A stretch of DNA of 64,000 nt from Thermasporomyces composti (GTDB taxonomy: Bacteria; Actinomycetota; Actinomycetes; Propionibacteriales; Actinopolymorphaceae), in the NCBI RefSeq assembly GCF_003386795.1, contig NZ_QTUC01000001.1, positions 1,178,001-1,242,000 of the forward strand, in the 5' to 3' direction. Each line of letters opens with the position of its first letter. Within the stretch, counting starts at the first letter, position 1. The translations under genes were made by a program, and so were the position numbers. The notes under the pieces were generated by a model. That model ran no database searches. It saw only the letters and a program-made list of their open reading frames with translations, and had not been told where the DNA came from. Below are positions 54,077 to 62,696 of this stretch, piece after piece.

Positions 54077-54616
54077 TCAGCGCGCCCTTCCCGACGTGGG
54101 TGAGTCGTCTCGGCCACGGAACAGGCTCGCGACCAAGGCGGCGAAGCGCTGGACGGCCTCAGCGGTGGTGTCCGCCTCCTGCGTCGAGCTTGCCCGCACC
54201 AGCTCGGGGTCGTCCAGCGCCTGGTCGAGCACGCTCTCCAGCTCTTGCCGCGTCGTGACGGTCAGCACCAGGTCCCGTTTCACCAGATGGGTCACGAATC
54301 TCACTTGGTGGTCGTCGACGTGCTCGCCCAGACGAGCCCGGCGCGGCACGACGATCGGCTTGAGACCGTGCCGCCGCGCCTCCAGGATCGTCGACGGGCC
54401 TCCGTGACAGACGACGATGGCCGCCTGTGCCATCCACGCCTCGAGGTCAGCGTGGCCGAGGTACGCCATGCCGCGCGCGTGTTGGGGCGGCGTGGACGTC
54501 CCGTACTGGATGAGACAGTCGACCTCGGGCCGTCGGGCGCACCACATGTCCACCCAGGTCACCAGCCGGTGGAAGGGGTGGTAGTCCGTGCCGACGACGG
54601 TGAGCACGCGTCGCAT
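54077..54616 (-). CDS. PssE/Alg13-like glycosyltransferase subunit (donor-binding half)
   Basis: A 179-residue protein matching the C-terminal half of GT-B (GT28-type) enzymes. V-C-H-G-G-P-S-T-I-L-E-A near residue 70 is the UDP-sugar-binding motif, followed by P-I-V-V-P-R and H-V-D-D-H-Q. Works with the PssD-like membrane subunit encoded just upstream, as Alg13 does with Alg14. ATG 54616 is preferred; GTG 54625 is possible. Confidence 0.85.
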   Translation of the reverse strand: MRRVLTVVGTDYHPFHRLVTWVDMWCARRPEVDCLIQYGTSTPPQHARGMAYLGHADLEAWMAQAAIVVCHGGPSTILEARRHGLKPIVVPRRARLGEHVDDHQVRFVTHLVKRDLVLTVTTRQELESVLDQALDDPELVRASSTQEADTTAEAVQRFAALVASLFRGRDDSPTSGRAR

Positions 54617-54633
54617 GCGACTCACCGGGTCGC

Positions 54634-55119
54634 TCAAAGTAGTGTCCCCACGACGTGGGCGCCCTTGTACAGCGCGGCCTGCTCCTCCCACTGCACGCAG
54701 AACAGTGACGAGAGCGGTCGACAGAGCCGGCCGGTGAGCGTACGGCTGTCGAGCCGGTCGTAGACCTCGAGGTACACCGTCGGAATCCCCATCGCACGCG
54801 CCAGGAGGAAGAACGGGAACGCTACACCAGCGCCGGTCGAGATCACCACGTCTGGACGTGTGCGACGGAGGACACCGGCGGCGAGGACAAGGTTGCGCAC
54901 GAGATTGGGGATGTTGCGGGTCGTCGGGAAGTGCGCCCAGACGACCTCCTCGCCCTGCAGACGTGACTTCGCGTCCTGCGTCGCGAACGTCACCCACACA
55001 CGTTCCCGTGTCTCCCACCACGGTCGCAAAGCCAACAACTGCGCGAGGTGCCCACCGCTCGAGCCGACGAGGAGCAAACGTCGCGGCGGATCTGGGCGCG
55101 CGTCGTCATCACCGTGCAT
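54634..55119 (-). CDS. PssD/Alg14-like glycosyltransferase subunit (membrane/acceptor half)
   Basis: A 161-residue protein matching the N-terminal GT-B half: L-L-L-V-G-S-S-G-G-H-L-A-Q-L near residue 15, then W-V-T-F-A-T-Q-D, and V-I-S-T-G-A-G-V-A-F-P-F near 95, which helps membrane contact. It recruits PssE to the membrane and together they add the second sugar to the lipid carrier in exopolysaccharide assembly. ATG 55119 start after a G-rich stretch. Separated from the PssE gene by 17 bases. Confidence 0.85.
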   Translation of the reverse strand: MHGDDDARPDPPRRLLLVGSSGGHLAQLLALRPWWETRERVWVTFATQDAKSRLQGEEVVWAHFPTTRNIPNLVRNLVLAAGVLRRTRPDVVISTGAGVAFPFFLLARAMGIPTVYLEVYDRLDSRTLTGRLCRPLSSLFCVQWEEQAALYKGAHVVGTLL

Positions 55120-55263
55120 GTGACCCCCCAAGGACAAACCTGCGAACAATGTCAAGCCACGGGCTGACGAAGTTCCGGTGACAGGTAGTGGTCCGTCGAT
55201 GCTGCAAGGTAGACGATCGACGAATCCGGGCGGCACGGGCGCTACACAATCGTGATCCCCGCT

Positions 55264-55294
55264 TGCGGAACGTCCCGACGCCGATGCGGAACGT
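55264..55294. repeat. Direct repeat in the region shared by pssD-like and Wzz/kinase genes
   Basis: TGCGGAACGT occurs at 55264-55273 and again at 55285-55294, 21 bases apart (two helical turns). A candidate regulator site; each copy contains GGAAC, which also resembles ECF sigma -35 boxes. Confidence 0.4.
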
Positions 55295-55374
55295 GATCAT
55301 GGCCGGAAAGTGGTTCGCCTCGGCCTACGGTGGTCTACCGTCTTCCGGCAGAGACGACCACAAGGGGAGGGCAG

Positions 55375-57231
55375 ATGCGTGGCGCCACAGGCACGTCCAC
55401 ACCGGTGACGTTCGTGGCCACCGCACTGCGCCGTCACCTCGCCCTCCTCATCGTGCTCACCCTCGCCGGTGCGGCGTGCGGTGTCGGGGTGGCGATGCGC
55501 CAAGGCCCGCGGTACACCGCCAGCTCCTCCATCATGCTCAACCCCCTGCCGGGCAACCCGTACTCCCCGGAGGGACGCGGCGACCAGCTGGTCAACGTCG
55601 AGACCGAGGCGCAGCTCGTCCGCGCCGAAGGCGTCACCAAGCTCGTACGGCAACGGCTCGGCCTCGACGTCAGCGACGACGCGCTGCGCCAGCGCGTGAG
55701 CGTGGAGAACCCCCCGAACTCGCAGATCCTCCACATCTCCTACACCGCGTCGACACGTGAGGAGGCGCTGCGCGGCGCTCAGGCGTTCGCCACGGCCTAC
55801 TTGAGCTACCGCGAGAACCTCGCGAAGACCACCATCGAGACTCGCCTCGAGCGGCTCCGCAGCCAGCAGCCCACCAGCGAAAGCCTGCAGAACGAGATCG
55901 ACGCGCTGAGAGCCACGGACCTGACCCCAGGACACATCCTCAGCCCGGCCGACGCTCCGGAGTCGCCGCGCCGCACCGACCTCTTCGTCCTCGGCGGCGC
56001 CGGCGGCATCGGGGGCCTCCTCATCGGTGTCCTCCTGGCGCTCGTGCGTGCCCGCCGCGACGACCGCCTGCACGATGCCAACGACGTCGAAGCGGTCGAT
56101 CTGCGACTGCTCGGCGTCGTCCCGGACGCCGACCGCTACAGCGCGGCACGAGCGGCCAACCCCGCTCAAGGGTTGCCCGAGTGCTACCGCGCGATCCGCA
56201 CCGCCGTGATCACCTCCCTCGAGCGGCCACCGATGATTCTCAGCGTGGCGGGAGTCTCCGAGGAGGTCTCGGCCGCGCCCGAGGCCACCGCCATCGCCGT
56301 CGGACTGGCCAGGTCCGGGTTCACCGTCGTTCTCGTCGACGCGGTCGGCGAGGCGACCCGCATGCTCGCCGGCAGGTCGCTGCCCGGCCTCGCTGAGGTG
56401 CTCGCGGGAGAGGCCGAGCTCCGCGGCGTCCTCGTCCAACCCGAGGACAACCTCGTCCTGCTCCCGTTCGGTCAGCCGCAGCAGGAGACGATGGACCAGC
56501 TGCTCTCCCCGCGCATGCTGACCACCATCCGGCGGTTGCGGGACTGGTATGACTATGTGATCATCGCCGGTCAGTCGGCCGCCGGCGCCGACGGGCAAAC
56601 CCTGGCGGCGCTCGCCGACGGTGTCGTCCTCATCGCCATCCGTGGAGTGACCACGCACCGCGAGCTCAGCGCCTGCACGTCCGCGCTCGCCCGCGTCCAC
56701 GCGGTCCCCGTCGGTGCCGTCGTGTTGGACCGGCCCTCCCGTCGCCGTGGGCGCACCACGTCCAAGGCGGCTGACGAGTCCACGGCGGCTGACGACAACA
56801 CCCCACAAGGCGACCGCTCCGCCGCGACCACCAGTCGCTCGACCGTTCCGTCCGCTGATGCGAGGCCGTCGACCAGCCCACGGTCGACGACGTCGTCCAC
56901 CACGTCCCCGACCATGACGTCCACCGCCACGACCCACACCACCCGCGAGGCAGCCACGCGTGCGACGCAGGCACGGTCCGGCTCGACCTCGCCAGCCTCG
57001 GCGGGCCACGACCACGCCGCCTCCCGAACCGCCCCAGCCTCCACACCGTCGGACTCGTCGACAGCCGCAAGCTCGGCCCTCACAACCCCGGTCTCGTCCA
57101 GCCAGCGCGAGGCCATCCGCGGCGAGGCCCCCGAGAACGGGCACCCGGCCTCGGACCATCCGAGGTCTCCCGCACCTGATCACGAGGACGACTACCCGAC
57201 CGCTCTCCTCTACCCGGCGGACGAACGGTGA
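55375..57231 (+). CDS. Wzz/BY-kinase-like co-polymerase lacking the P-loop
   Basis: A 618-residue protein. TM1 is at about residues 20-40, an external Wzz domain at about 41-195 (P-R-Y-T-A-S-S-S-I-M-L-N), TM2 at about 205-225. The cytoplasmic MinD-like domain (about 270-440) keeps C-Y-R-A-I-R-T-A and V-V-L-V-D-A-V, but where the Walker A loop belongs it reads V-A-G-V-S-E-E-V-S-A-A-P. It is thus a predicted pseudokinase. The last 150 residues are Ser/Thr/Pro-rich and lack the Tyr cluster of true BY-kinases. ATG 55375 has GGGGAGG upstream. Its stop overlaps the flippase fusion gene. Confidence 0.85.
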   Translation: MRGATGTSTPVTFVATALRRHLALLIVLTLAGAACGVGVAMRQGPRYTASSSIMLNPLPGNPYSPEGRGDQLVNVETEAQLVRAEGVTKLVRQRLGLDVSDDALRQRVSVENPPNSQILHISYTASTREEALRGAQAFATAYLSYRENLAKTTIETRLERLRSQQPTSESLQNEIDALRATDLTPGHILSPADAPESPRRTDLFVLGGAGGIGGLLIGVLLALVRARRDDRLHDANDVEAVDLRLLGVVPDADRYSAARAANPAQGLPECYRAIRTAVITSLERPPMILSVAGVSEEVSAAPEATAIAVGLARSGFTVVLVDAVGEATRMLAGRSLPGLAEVLAGEAELRGVLVQPEDNLVLLPFGQPQQETMDQLLSPRMLTTIRRLRDWYDYVIIAGQSAAGADGQTLAALADGVVLIAIRGVTTHRELSACTSALARVHAVPVGAVVLDRPSRRRGRTTSKAADESTAADDNTPQGDRSAATTSRSTVPSADARPSTSPRSTTSSTTSPTMTSTATTHTTREAATRATQARSGSTSPASAGHDHAASRTAPASTPSDSSTAASSALTTPVSSSQREAIRGEAPENGHPASDHPRSPAPDHEDDYPTALLYPADER

Positions 57232-60137
57232 GCTCCACGGCCTCTGTCCGACGACTCGCCCGCAGCGGCACCCTCAACCTCGCTGGGACCCTCGTCGGTG
57301 GCATCGCTGGCATCGCGCTGGTCATCGTGGTGACCAACGGCGCCCACGCCGATGTCGCCGGAACTCTCTTCGCCGCCACGTCGTTCTTCCTGCTCACCAC
57401 CGCGGTCGCGACCCTCGGCACCGACGCCGGTCTCGCCCACACCATCCAGCGCCAGCTAGCGGCGGGCCGCCCCGCCGGCGCGGCCGCCGCCACCCGGACA
57501 GCGTTGCGCGTCGTCGGTTGCCTGAGTGTGGCGCTGGCGGGGATGGTCTGGGTCGCCGCACCGACCCTCACCGGACTGGTGAGCCATGACACGGACCCGG
57601 CGACCCTCGTCGCGACGTTGCGCGTGCTCGCCGTCCTGCTTCCCGTGGCGACGGCGTACGAGGTGCTGCTCGCCACGACGCTCGCGTACGGCACCGCCCG
57701 CGCCAACGTCCTCGTCGAGAAACTCGGTCGACTGCCCACCCAGACGGCTCTCGTCGCGGTCGCGACGCTGGTGGGAGCCGGACCGGTCGGACTGTCGATC
57801 GCGTGGGGAGCGCCCTACGTCGTGGGCCTCGCCATCGTGGGCTGGTGGTGCCTGCGTCTGATGCGAGGCCACGGTGCGGTCGCGCCCCTCACCGAGGCAG
57901 AGCAGGCCGAGGTCACCCGTGCCTTCTGGGCCTTCACGACGCCTCGGGCGGCTGGCCGCATCTGCCAGGTCGCCCTCCAGCGCGCCGACATCGTCCTGGT
58001 CGCGGCGCTCCTGGGACCCGCGGACGCGGCGGTCTACACAGCCGCGACCCGTTTCCTCGTCCTCGGGCAGCTCGCCACGCAGGCCGTCCAGCAGGTTCTC
58101 CAGCCCCAGCTCTCCGGTCTGTTCGCCCGCGGGGACCTCGCCGAGGTCCGGCGCCTCTTCGTCGTCGCGACCGCCTGGCTCATGGCTCTAGCCTGGCCGG
58201 TCTACCTGGTCAGCGCCGTCGCGGCGCCGGTGCTGCTCCAGGTCTTCGGCGAGGGGTACGGCGACGGTCGCGCGACCGTGGTCATCCTCTGCCTGACCAT
58301 GCTGGGCGCGACCGCGTGCGGGTCCGTCGACGTCGTGCTGCTCATGGCCGGACGCAGCCGGGCCAGCCTGGTCAACAACGCCGCGGCGCTCGTCGTCGAC
58401 ATCGTGCTCCTGTTCCTGCTCGTGCCGAGCCTCGGCATCACCGGCGCGGCGCTCGCGTGGGCCGCCGCCCTCGCTGTCCGCAACGTCTTGCCGATGGTTC
58501 AGGTCCGCCGGGCGTTCGGAGTCTCCTCGCTCGGCGCGCCGGTCGCCTGGGTGGCCGCCAGCGCGGCTGTGTGCTTCGGCCTGGCGCCCCTGGTGGTCAC
58601 CCTCGTGGTCCCGCCCACCCCGTCGAGCATGGCGGTGTGGCTGCCCGCGGCCGGACTCGCGTACGCCGGTCTGCTCTGGCGTGGACGTCGGATCCTCCAG
58701 CTGAGCGCGTTCCGGACCGCGTTCCCCGTGCCGCGACCCCACGCGGTGCTGCGACGACTCACGCGCCTGGCGACCGCCCTGCTGGCGCGTGTCACGCGCC
58801 TCCTACGACGTCTGCCGATCCCGCACCGGGTTCGCGTGGCGCTGTCCACGCTGTTGTTGCGCCGCCCCGGGCTCGCCGAGGTACCGCTGGACCGCCTGCT
58901 GCTCGGGGTGCAGGACGGCGTCTCGACCAGCGAGTACGCCGAACGGTTCGACGACCTCCTGTGGGCCTCCACACCCATCGCCCAGGGCCCTCACGCGTGG
59001 TTGTTGCGCGCCGCCGCCGAGCGCGGCAGCGCGGGCCTGAGCGACGAGGAGATCCTCGCGTCGCCGTACGGCACACACGCCAGACGCTGTCTCCAGCTCA
59101 CCGGACGCTACTTCTCCGCGACCGACGACGCCGGCATCGTGGCGGAGGCGCGCTCCTTCTTGGCCCGCGCCGGCGAGCACCACGCCGCCCCTGTGCCCGT
59201 ACCCGCAGGCGTGGTGTCGAACGAGCTCGCCGAAGCCAGGCCGGTTGCGCACCCCGGCACGGACAGCGGAGGCGTCCCGCCCGAGGCAGCTCTTCGTACC
59301 GGTAGCCACGCCCACAGCGGCCCGCGGGACCCCATCCTGGTCGCGCCCATCCGCGACTCCGACTGCTTCCAGATCCTCGACGGCCACCACCGGCTGGCCA
59401 TGCTCGCCCACCGGGGCGCCCGCACGGCTCACGTCAAGGTCAAGCGGATTCCCGTCACCACGCCACTTCAGGACCTGCTGTCGCGGATGAGCTGGATCGG
59501 CGGGAAGAAGGAGCTGTACCAGCCGATCGACGCGCCCGAGCTGCGTCAACGCTGGGTCGTCGTGCGGCGCTGCACCGACCGGCTCGCGCTCATGGAACGC
59601 TTCCTGGCCGAGCACGACATCCAGCCGCCGGGGCGCGACTACCTCGACGTGGCCAGCTGCTACGGCTGGTTCGTCCACCAGATGAGCGAACGGGGCTTCG
59701 CCGCGTACGGCGTCGAGCGCGACCCCCTGGCGCCTCGCCTCGGCGCGGCCGTGTACGGCCTGGATCCGGGACGCATCCACGTCGGCGACGCTGTGGAGTT
59801 CTTGCGCGAGGCCGAGAGCAGTGGTCGACGCTGGGACGTCGTCTCCTGCTTCAGCCTCCTCCACCACTTCGTGCTCGGGCGGGGCAGCACCACGGCGGAG
59901 GAGCTCGTCCGGCTGCTCGACCAGGCGGCCGGCCGTGTGCTGTTCCTCGACACCGGTCAGGAGCACGAGGCGTGGTTCGCCCACTCGCTCAAGGGGTGGA
60001 ACGCCGAGTCCATCGCGGCGTTCCTCCGCGAGCACACGACGTTCGACGAGGTGGTCGACCTCGGGCCGGACCAGGACGCCGTCGGCCCGTATGCCGACAA
60101 CTACGGCCGGCACCTGTTCGCCTGCATCCGTCGGTGA
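57228..60137 (+). CDS. Flippase fused to ParB-like and methyltransferase domains
   Basis: A 969-residue protein. Residues 1-about 485 have twelve or more TM helices of the Wzx/MOP-flippase type, which move undecaprenyl-linked sugars across the membrane. Residues 510-690 form a soluble region (S-T-S-E-Y-A-E-R-F, S-P-Y-G-T-H-A-R-R). A ParB/Srx-like motif I-L-D-G-H-H-R-L-A lies near 718. From about 780 on, a class I SAM methyltransferase has D-Y-L-D-V-A-S-C-Y-G-W-F near 804 and V-S-C-F-S-L-L-H-H near 870. Such a combination is unusual. It may methylate the glycan end before export. GTG overlaps the preceding stop (GTGA). No internal stop or ribosome site splits it. Confidence 0.87.
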   Translation: MSSTASVRRLARSGTLNLAGTLVGGIAGIALVIVVTNGAHADVAGTLFAATSFFLLTTAVATLGTDAGLAHTIQRQLAAGRPAGAAAATRTALRVVGCLSVALAGMVWVAAPTLTGLVSHDTDPATLVATLRVLAVLLPVATAYEVLLATTLAYGTARANVLVEKLGRLPTQTALVAVATLVGAGPVGLSIAWGAPYVVGLAIVGWWCLRLMRGHGAVAPLTEAEQAEVTRAFWAFTTPRAAGRICQVALQRADIVLVAALLGPADAAVYTAATRFLVLGQLATQAVQQVLQPQLSGLFARGDLAEVRRLFVVATAWLMALAWPVYLVSAVAAPVLLQVFGEGYGDGRATVVILCLTMLGATACGSVDVVLLMAGRSRASLVNNAAALVVDIVLLFLLVPSLGITGAALAWAAALAVRNVLPMVQVRRAFGVSSLGAPVAWVAASAAVCFGLAPLVVTLVVPPTPSSMAVWLPAAGLAYAGLLWRGRRILQLSAFRTAFPVPRPHAVLRRLTRLATALLARVTRLLRRLPIPHRVRVALSTLLLRRPGLAEVPLDRLLLGVQDGVSTSEYAERFDDLLWASTPIAQGPHAWLLRAAAERGSAGLSDEEILASPYGTHARRCLQLTGRYFSATDDAGIVAEARSFLARAGEHHAAPVPVPAGVVSNELAEARPVAHPGTDSGGVPPEAALRTGSHAHSGPRDPILVAPIRDSDCFQILDGHHRLAMLAHRGARTAHVKVKRIPVTTPLQDLLSRMSWIGGKKELYQPIDAPELRQRWVVVRRCTDRLALMERFLAEHDIQPPGRDYLDVASCYGWFVHQMSERGFAAYGVERDPLAPRLGAAVYGLDPGRIHVGDAVEFLREAESSGRRWDVVSCFSLLHHFVLGRGSTTAEELVRLLDQAAGRVLFLDTGQEHEAWFAHSLKGWNAESIAAFLREHTTFDEVVDLGPDQDAVGPYADNYGRHLFACIRR

Positions 60138-60215
60138 GCAACAGCGCCGCGGGCCGGACAGCGACGCGGGGCCCCACAGAGCTGGGCTTCCCCAGAGCTG
60201 GTGGACGACACAAAG

Positions 60216-60254
60216 ACGCCGGCCCCGCGCACCCCCCAGACGCGAGGCCGGCGT
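60216..60254. terminator. Hairpin ending the polysaccharide operon
   Basis: A 9-bp outer stem (60216-60224/60246-60254) and an inner 4-bp CGCG pair lie between the convergent flippase-fusion and pth genes. No U-tract. Confidence 0.55.
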
Positions 60255-60327
60255 TCCCCCGTGTGAGGAAACGCCCGACCGGGCGCGCTGGTTGCACGGT
60301 CGGCCGACGTGGTAGCGACCAGTCAGG

Positions 60328-60921
60328 TCAGACGCGCTGCGCGTGGTAGGCGTTCTGGGCCGCTTCGAGTCCGCGCAGCACCAAGGTCTCGACCGCGTCG
60401 GCGGCACGGTCGAGGACGAACGGCAGCTCCTTGCGCTCGGCGCTGGAGAAGGGCGACAAGACGAAGTCGGCCGGATCCTGGCGGCCAGGCGGGCGGCCGA
60501 TCCCGACCCGGACCCGGTAGAAGTCGGCGGTCCCCAGGGACTGCCGGATCGAGCGGATCCCCCGGTGACCGCCATCACCGCCGCCGAACTTCAACCGCAA
60601 CGCGCCGGGCGCGATGTCGAGCTCGTCGTGGACGACCACGAGCCGGTCAGCGCTGAGCTTGTAGAACGACAGCAGGCTGGCGACCGGACCGCCGGACTCG
60701 TTCATGTAGGTCCGCGCCTTGCCCAGGACGACCCGAGTACCCGGAAGCGGGCCGAGTCGTCCTTCGACGACCTCAGCCCGCCCACGAGGATGCGGACGGA
60801 ACCGCGCACCCATGCGGTCGGCCAGCAGGTCCACCACCATGTGGCCGACGTTGTGTCGATGCGCGGCGTAGGTGGGGCCCGGGTTGCCCAGCCCCACCAC
60901 GAGCCATCCGCTGGTCGTCAT
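60328..60921 (-). CDS. pth: Peptidyl-tRNA hydrolase
   Basis: A 197-residue enzyme recycling tRNA from peptidyl-tRNA released by stalled ribosomes. Active-site residues are in place: Asn in L-G-N-P-G-P-T-Y, catalytic His in H-R-H-N-V-G, and Asp in V-V-H-D-E-L-D near residue 100. [12 protein letters not shown] is the tRNA-binding loop. ATG 60921 start. It follows rplY by 21 bases on the same strand. Confidence 0.96.
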   Translation of the reverse strand: MTTSGWLVVGLGNPGPTYAAHRHNVGHMVVDLLADRMGARFRPHPRGRAEVVEGRLGPLPGTRVVLGKARTYMNESGGPVASLLSFYKLSADRLVVVHDELDIAPGALRLKFGGGDGGHRGIRSIRQSLGTADFYRVRVGIGRPPGRQDPADFVLSPFSSAERKELPFVLDRAADAVETLVLRGLEAAQNAYHAQRV

Positions 60922-60942
60922 CGAGGACGGCGAGGACGGTGC

Positions 60943-61545
60943 CTACTCCTGCCCGCCGGACTCGCCAGCGGACTCCTCGCCCTCGGCCTCGGCCTCGACC
61001 TGCCCAGCGGTCGGAGCCGCGGTGATGTTGACGATCAAGGTCTCCGGGTCGATCTGGAGCGAGACACCCGCCGGCAGGTTGATGTCGCGAGCGTGGATCT
61101 GGGTGCCCACCTCGGCGTCGTGGATCGGGACCTCGATGCTGGTGGGGATGTGCGTGGCTTCAGCCTCGACCGACAGCGTGGTGTGCTCGATGGTCACCAA
61201 CGTTCCCGGCGCCGCCTCGCCAACGGTCTCCACGGGGACCTCGACGACGACCTTCTCGCCGCGCTTGACGATGAGCAGGTCGACGTGCTCCAGGAAGCCC
61301 TTGATCGGGTCCCGCTGGACCTGCTTGGGGATCGCCAGCTCGCTCCGACCGTCCAGGTCGACCTCGAACAGCGCGTTCGGGGTCTTCAGCGCGAGCATCA
61401 GCTCGTGGCCGGGCAGCGCGATGTGGACCGGAGCGCTGCCGTGGCCGTACAGGACGGCGGGCACCATGCCCGCGCGTCGGATCCGTCGTGCCGCACCCTT
61501 ACCGAACTGGGTGCGGGGCTCGGCCTTGATCTTGACCTCGGGCAC
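60943..61545 (-). CDS. rplY: 50S ribosomal protein L25 / general stress protein Ctc
   Basis: A 200-residue CTC-form L25: an N-terminal L25 domain (about 1-92) binding 5S rRNA, with F-G-K-G-A-A-R-R-I-R-R near residue 14, plus the C-terminal beta domain of the TL5/CTC type, then an acidic tail. The GTG start has GGAG upstream. First of the rplY-pth pair; prs lies 170 bases upstream and may have a separate transcript. Confidence 0.95.
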   Translation of the reverse strand: MPEVKIKAEPRTQFGKGAARRIRRAGMVPAVLYGHGSAPVHIALPGHELMLALKTPNALFEVDLDGRSELAIPKQVQRDPIKGFLEHVDLLIVKRGEKVVVEVPVETVGEAAPGTLVTIEHTTLSVEAEATHIPTSIEVPIHDAEVGTQIHARDINLPAGVSLQIDPETLIVNITAAPTAGQVEAEAEGEESAGESGGQE

Positions 61546-61715
61546 GGACGCTACTCCTCGACTGGATCACGGTGACGGTGGCGGGATCGCTGCCCGGCGG
61601 CACGTGCCAGACCGGCACCGCGTCGATCACGGAGCCGAGGACCGGCATTCCCTCGCCGAGGCAACCCGGCCAGGATATCCCGGCGACGATCGCGGCCGGT
61701 GACCAGGTCCGCCGC

Positions 61716-62696
61716 TCAGCTCGCGCCGCCGAACAGGCTCGTCACCGAGCCGTCCTCGAACACCTCCCGGATCGCCCGGGCGATGAGCGGAGCGATGGAC
61801 AGCACGGTGAGGTTGTCGAACCGACGCTCCGGCGGGATGGGCAGCGTGTCGGTGACGACGATCTCCCGGATCGGGGCGTTCTTGAGCCGGTCGACCGCGG
61901 GGTCGGACAGGACGCCGTGGGTGGCGGCGACCATGACGTCCGCCGCGCCGGCGGCGAGCAGGGCGTCGGCGGCCTTCACCACCGTGCCACCGGTGTCGAT
62001 CATGTCGTCGACCACCACACAGATGCGCCCCTCGACGTCGCCCACGACGCGGTTGGCGACCACCTGGTTCGGCGCGTTGATGTCCCGGGTCTTGTGGATG
62101 AAGGCGAGCGGGCAACCACCCAGCCGGTCCGCCCACTGCTCCGCGACCCGCACTCGACCGGAGTCCGGCGCGACGACCGTGACCTGGCTCGTGTCGACCC
62201 GTGACTCGATGTAGGAGGCGAGGATCGGCAACGCCAGCAGGTGGTCGACCGGCCCGTCGAAGAAGCCCTGCACCTGGGCGGTGTGGATGTCGACCGCCAT
62301 GAGCCGGTGGGCGCCGGCCGTCTTGAGCAGGTCGGCCATCAGCCGCGCCGAGATGGGCTCTCGACCGCGGTGCTTCTTGTCCTGCCGCGCGTAGCCGTAG
62401 AACGGCGTCACGACCGTGATCCGCTTCGCCGAGGCCCGCTTCAACGCGTCGACCATGATCAGCTGCTCCATGATCCACTCGTTGATAGGGGCCGGGTGGC
62501 TCTGGATCACGAACGCGTCCGAGCCGCGGACGGACTCCTCGAACCGGACATAGATCTCGCCGTTGGCGAAGTTGTACGCCGTGGTGGGCGTCAGCTCCAC
62601 GCCCAGGAGCCGGGCGACCTCACGCGCGAGCTCGGGGTGGGCTCGCCCGGAGAAGAGCATGAGGGTCTTGTGGGTGGTGCGCTTCAGCCCGGTCAC
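61716..62696 (-). CDS. prs: Ribose-phosphate pyrophosphokinase
   Basis: A 326-residue PRPP synthase making phosphoribosyl pyrophosphate from ribose-5-phosphate and ATP. The flexible loop, [10 protein letters not shown], and the PRPP loop [11 protein letters not shown] near residue 225 are both present. A family-class I enzyme by length. The GTG start overlaps the glmU stop (GTGA), with GGAAGGAAAGGG upstream. Confidence 0.96.
   Translation of the reverse strand: MTGLKRTTHKTLMLFSGRAHPELAREVARLLGVELTPTTAYNFANGEIYVRFEESVRGSDAFVIQSHPAPINEWIMEQLIMVDALKRASAKRITVVTPFYGYARQDKKHRGREPISARLMADLLKTAGAHRLMAVDIHTAQVQGFFDGPVDHLLALPILASYIESRVDTSQVTVVAPDSGRVRVAEQWADRLGGCPLAFIHKTRDINAPNQVVANRVVGDVEGRICVVVDDMIDTGGTVVKAADALLAAGAADVMVAATHGVLSDPAVDRLKNAPIREIVVTDTLPIPPERRFDNLTVLSIAPLIARAIREVFEDGSVTSLFGGAS

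Noticed and set aside
43765-60137. Mobile element carrying the polysaccharide island
   Set aside because: No integrase, transposase, direct-repeat ends or tRNA boundary seen; base composition looks like that of the flanks.
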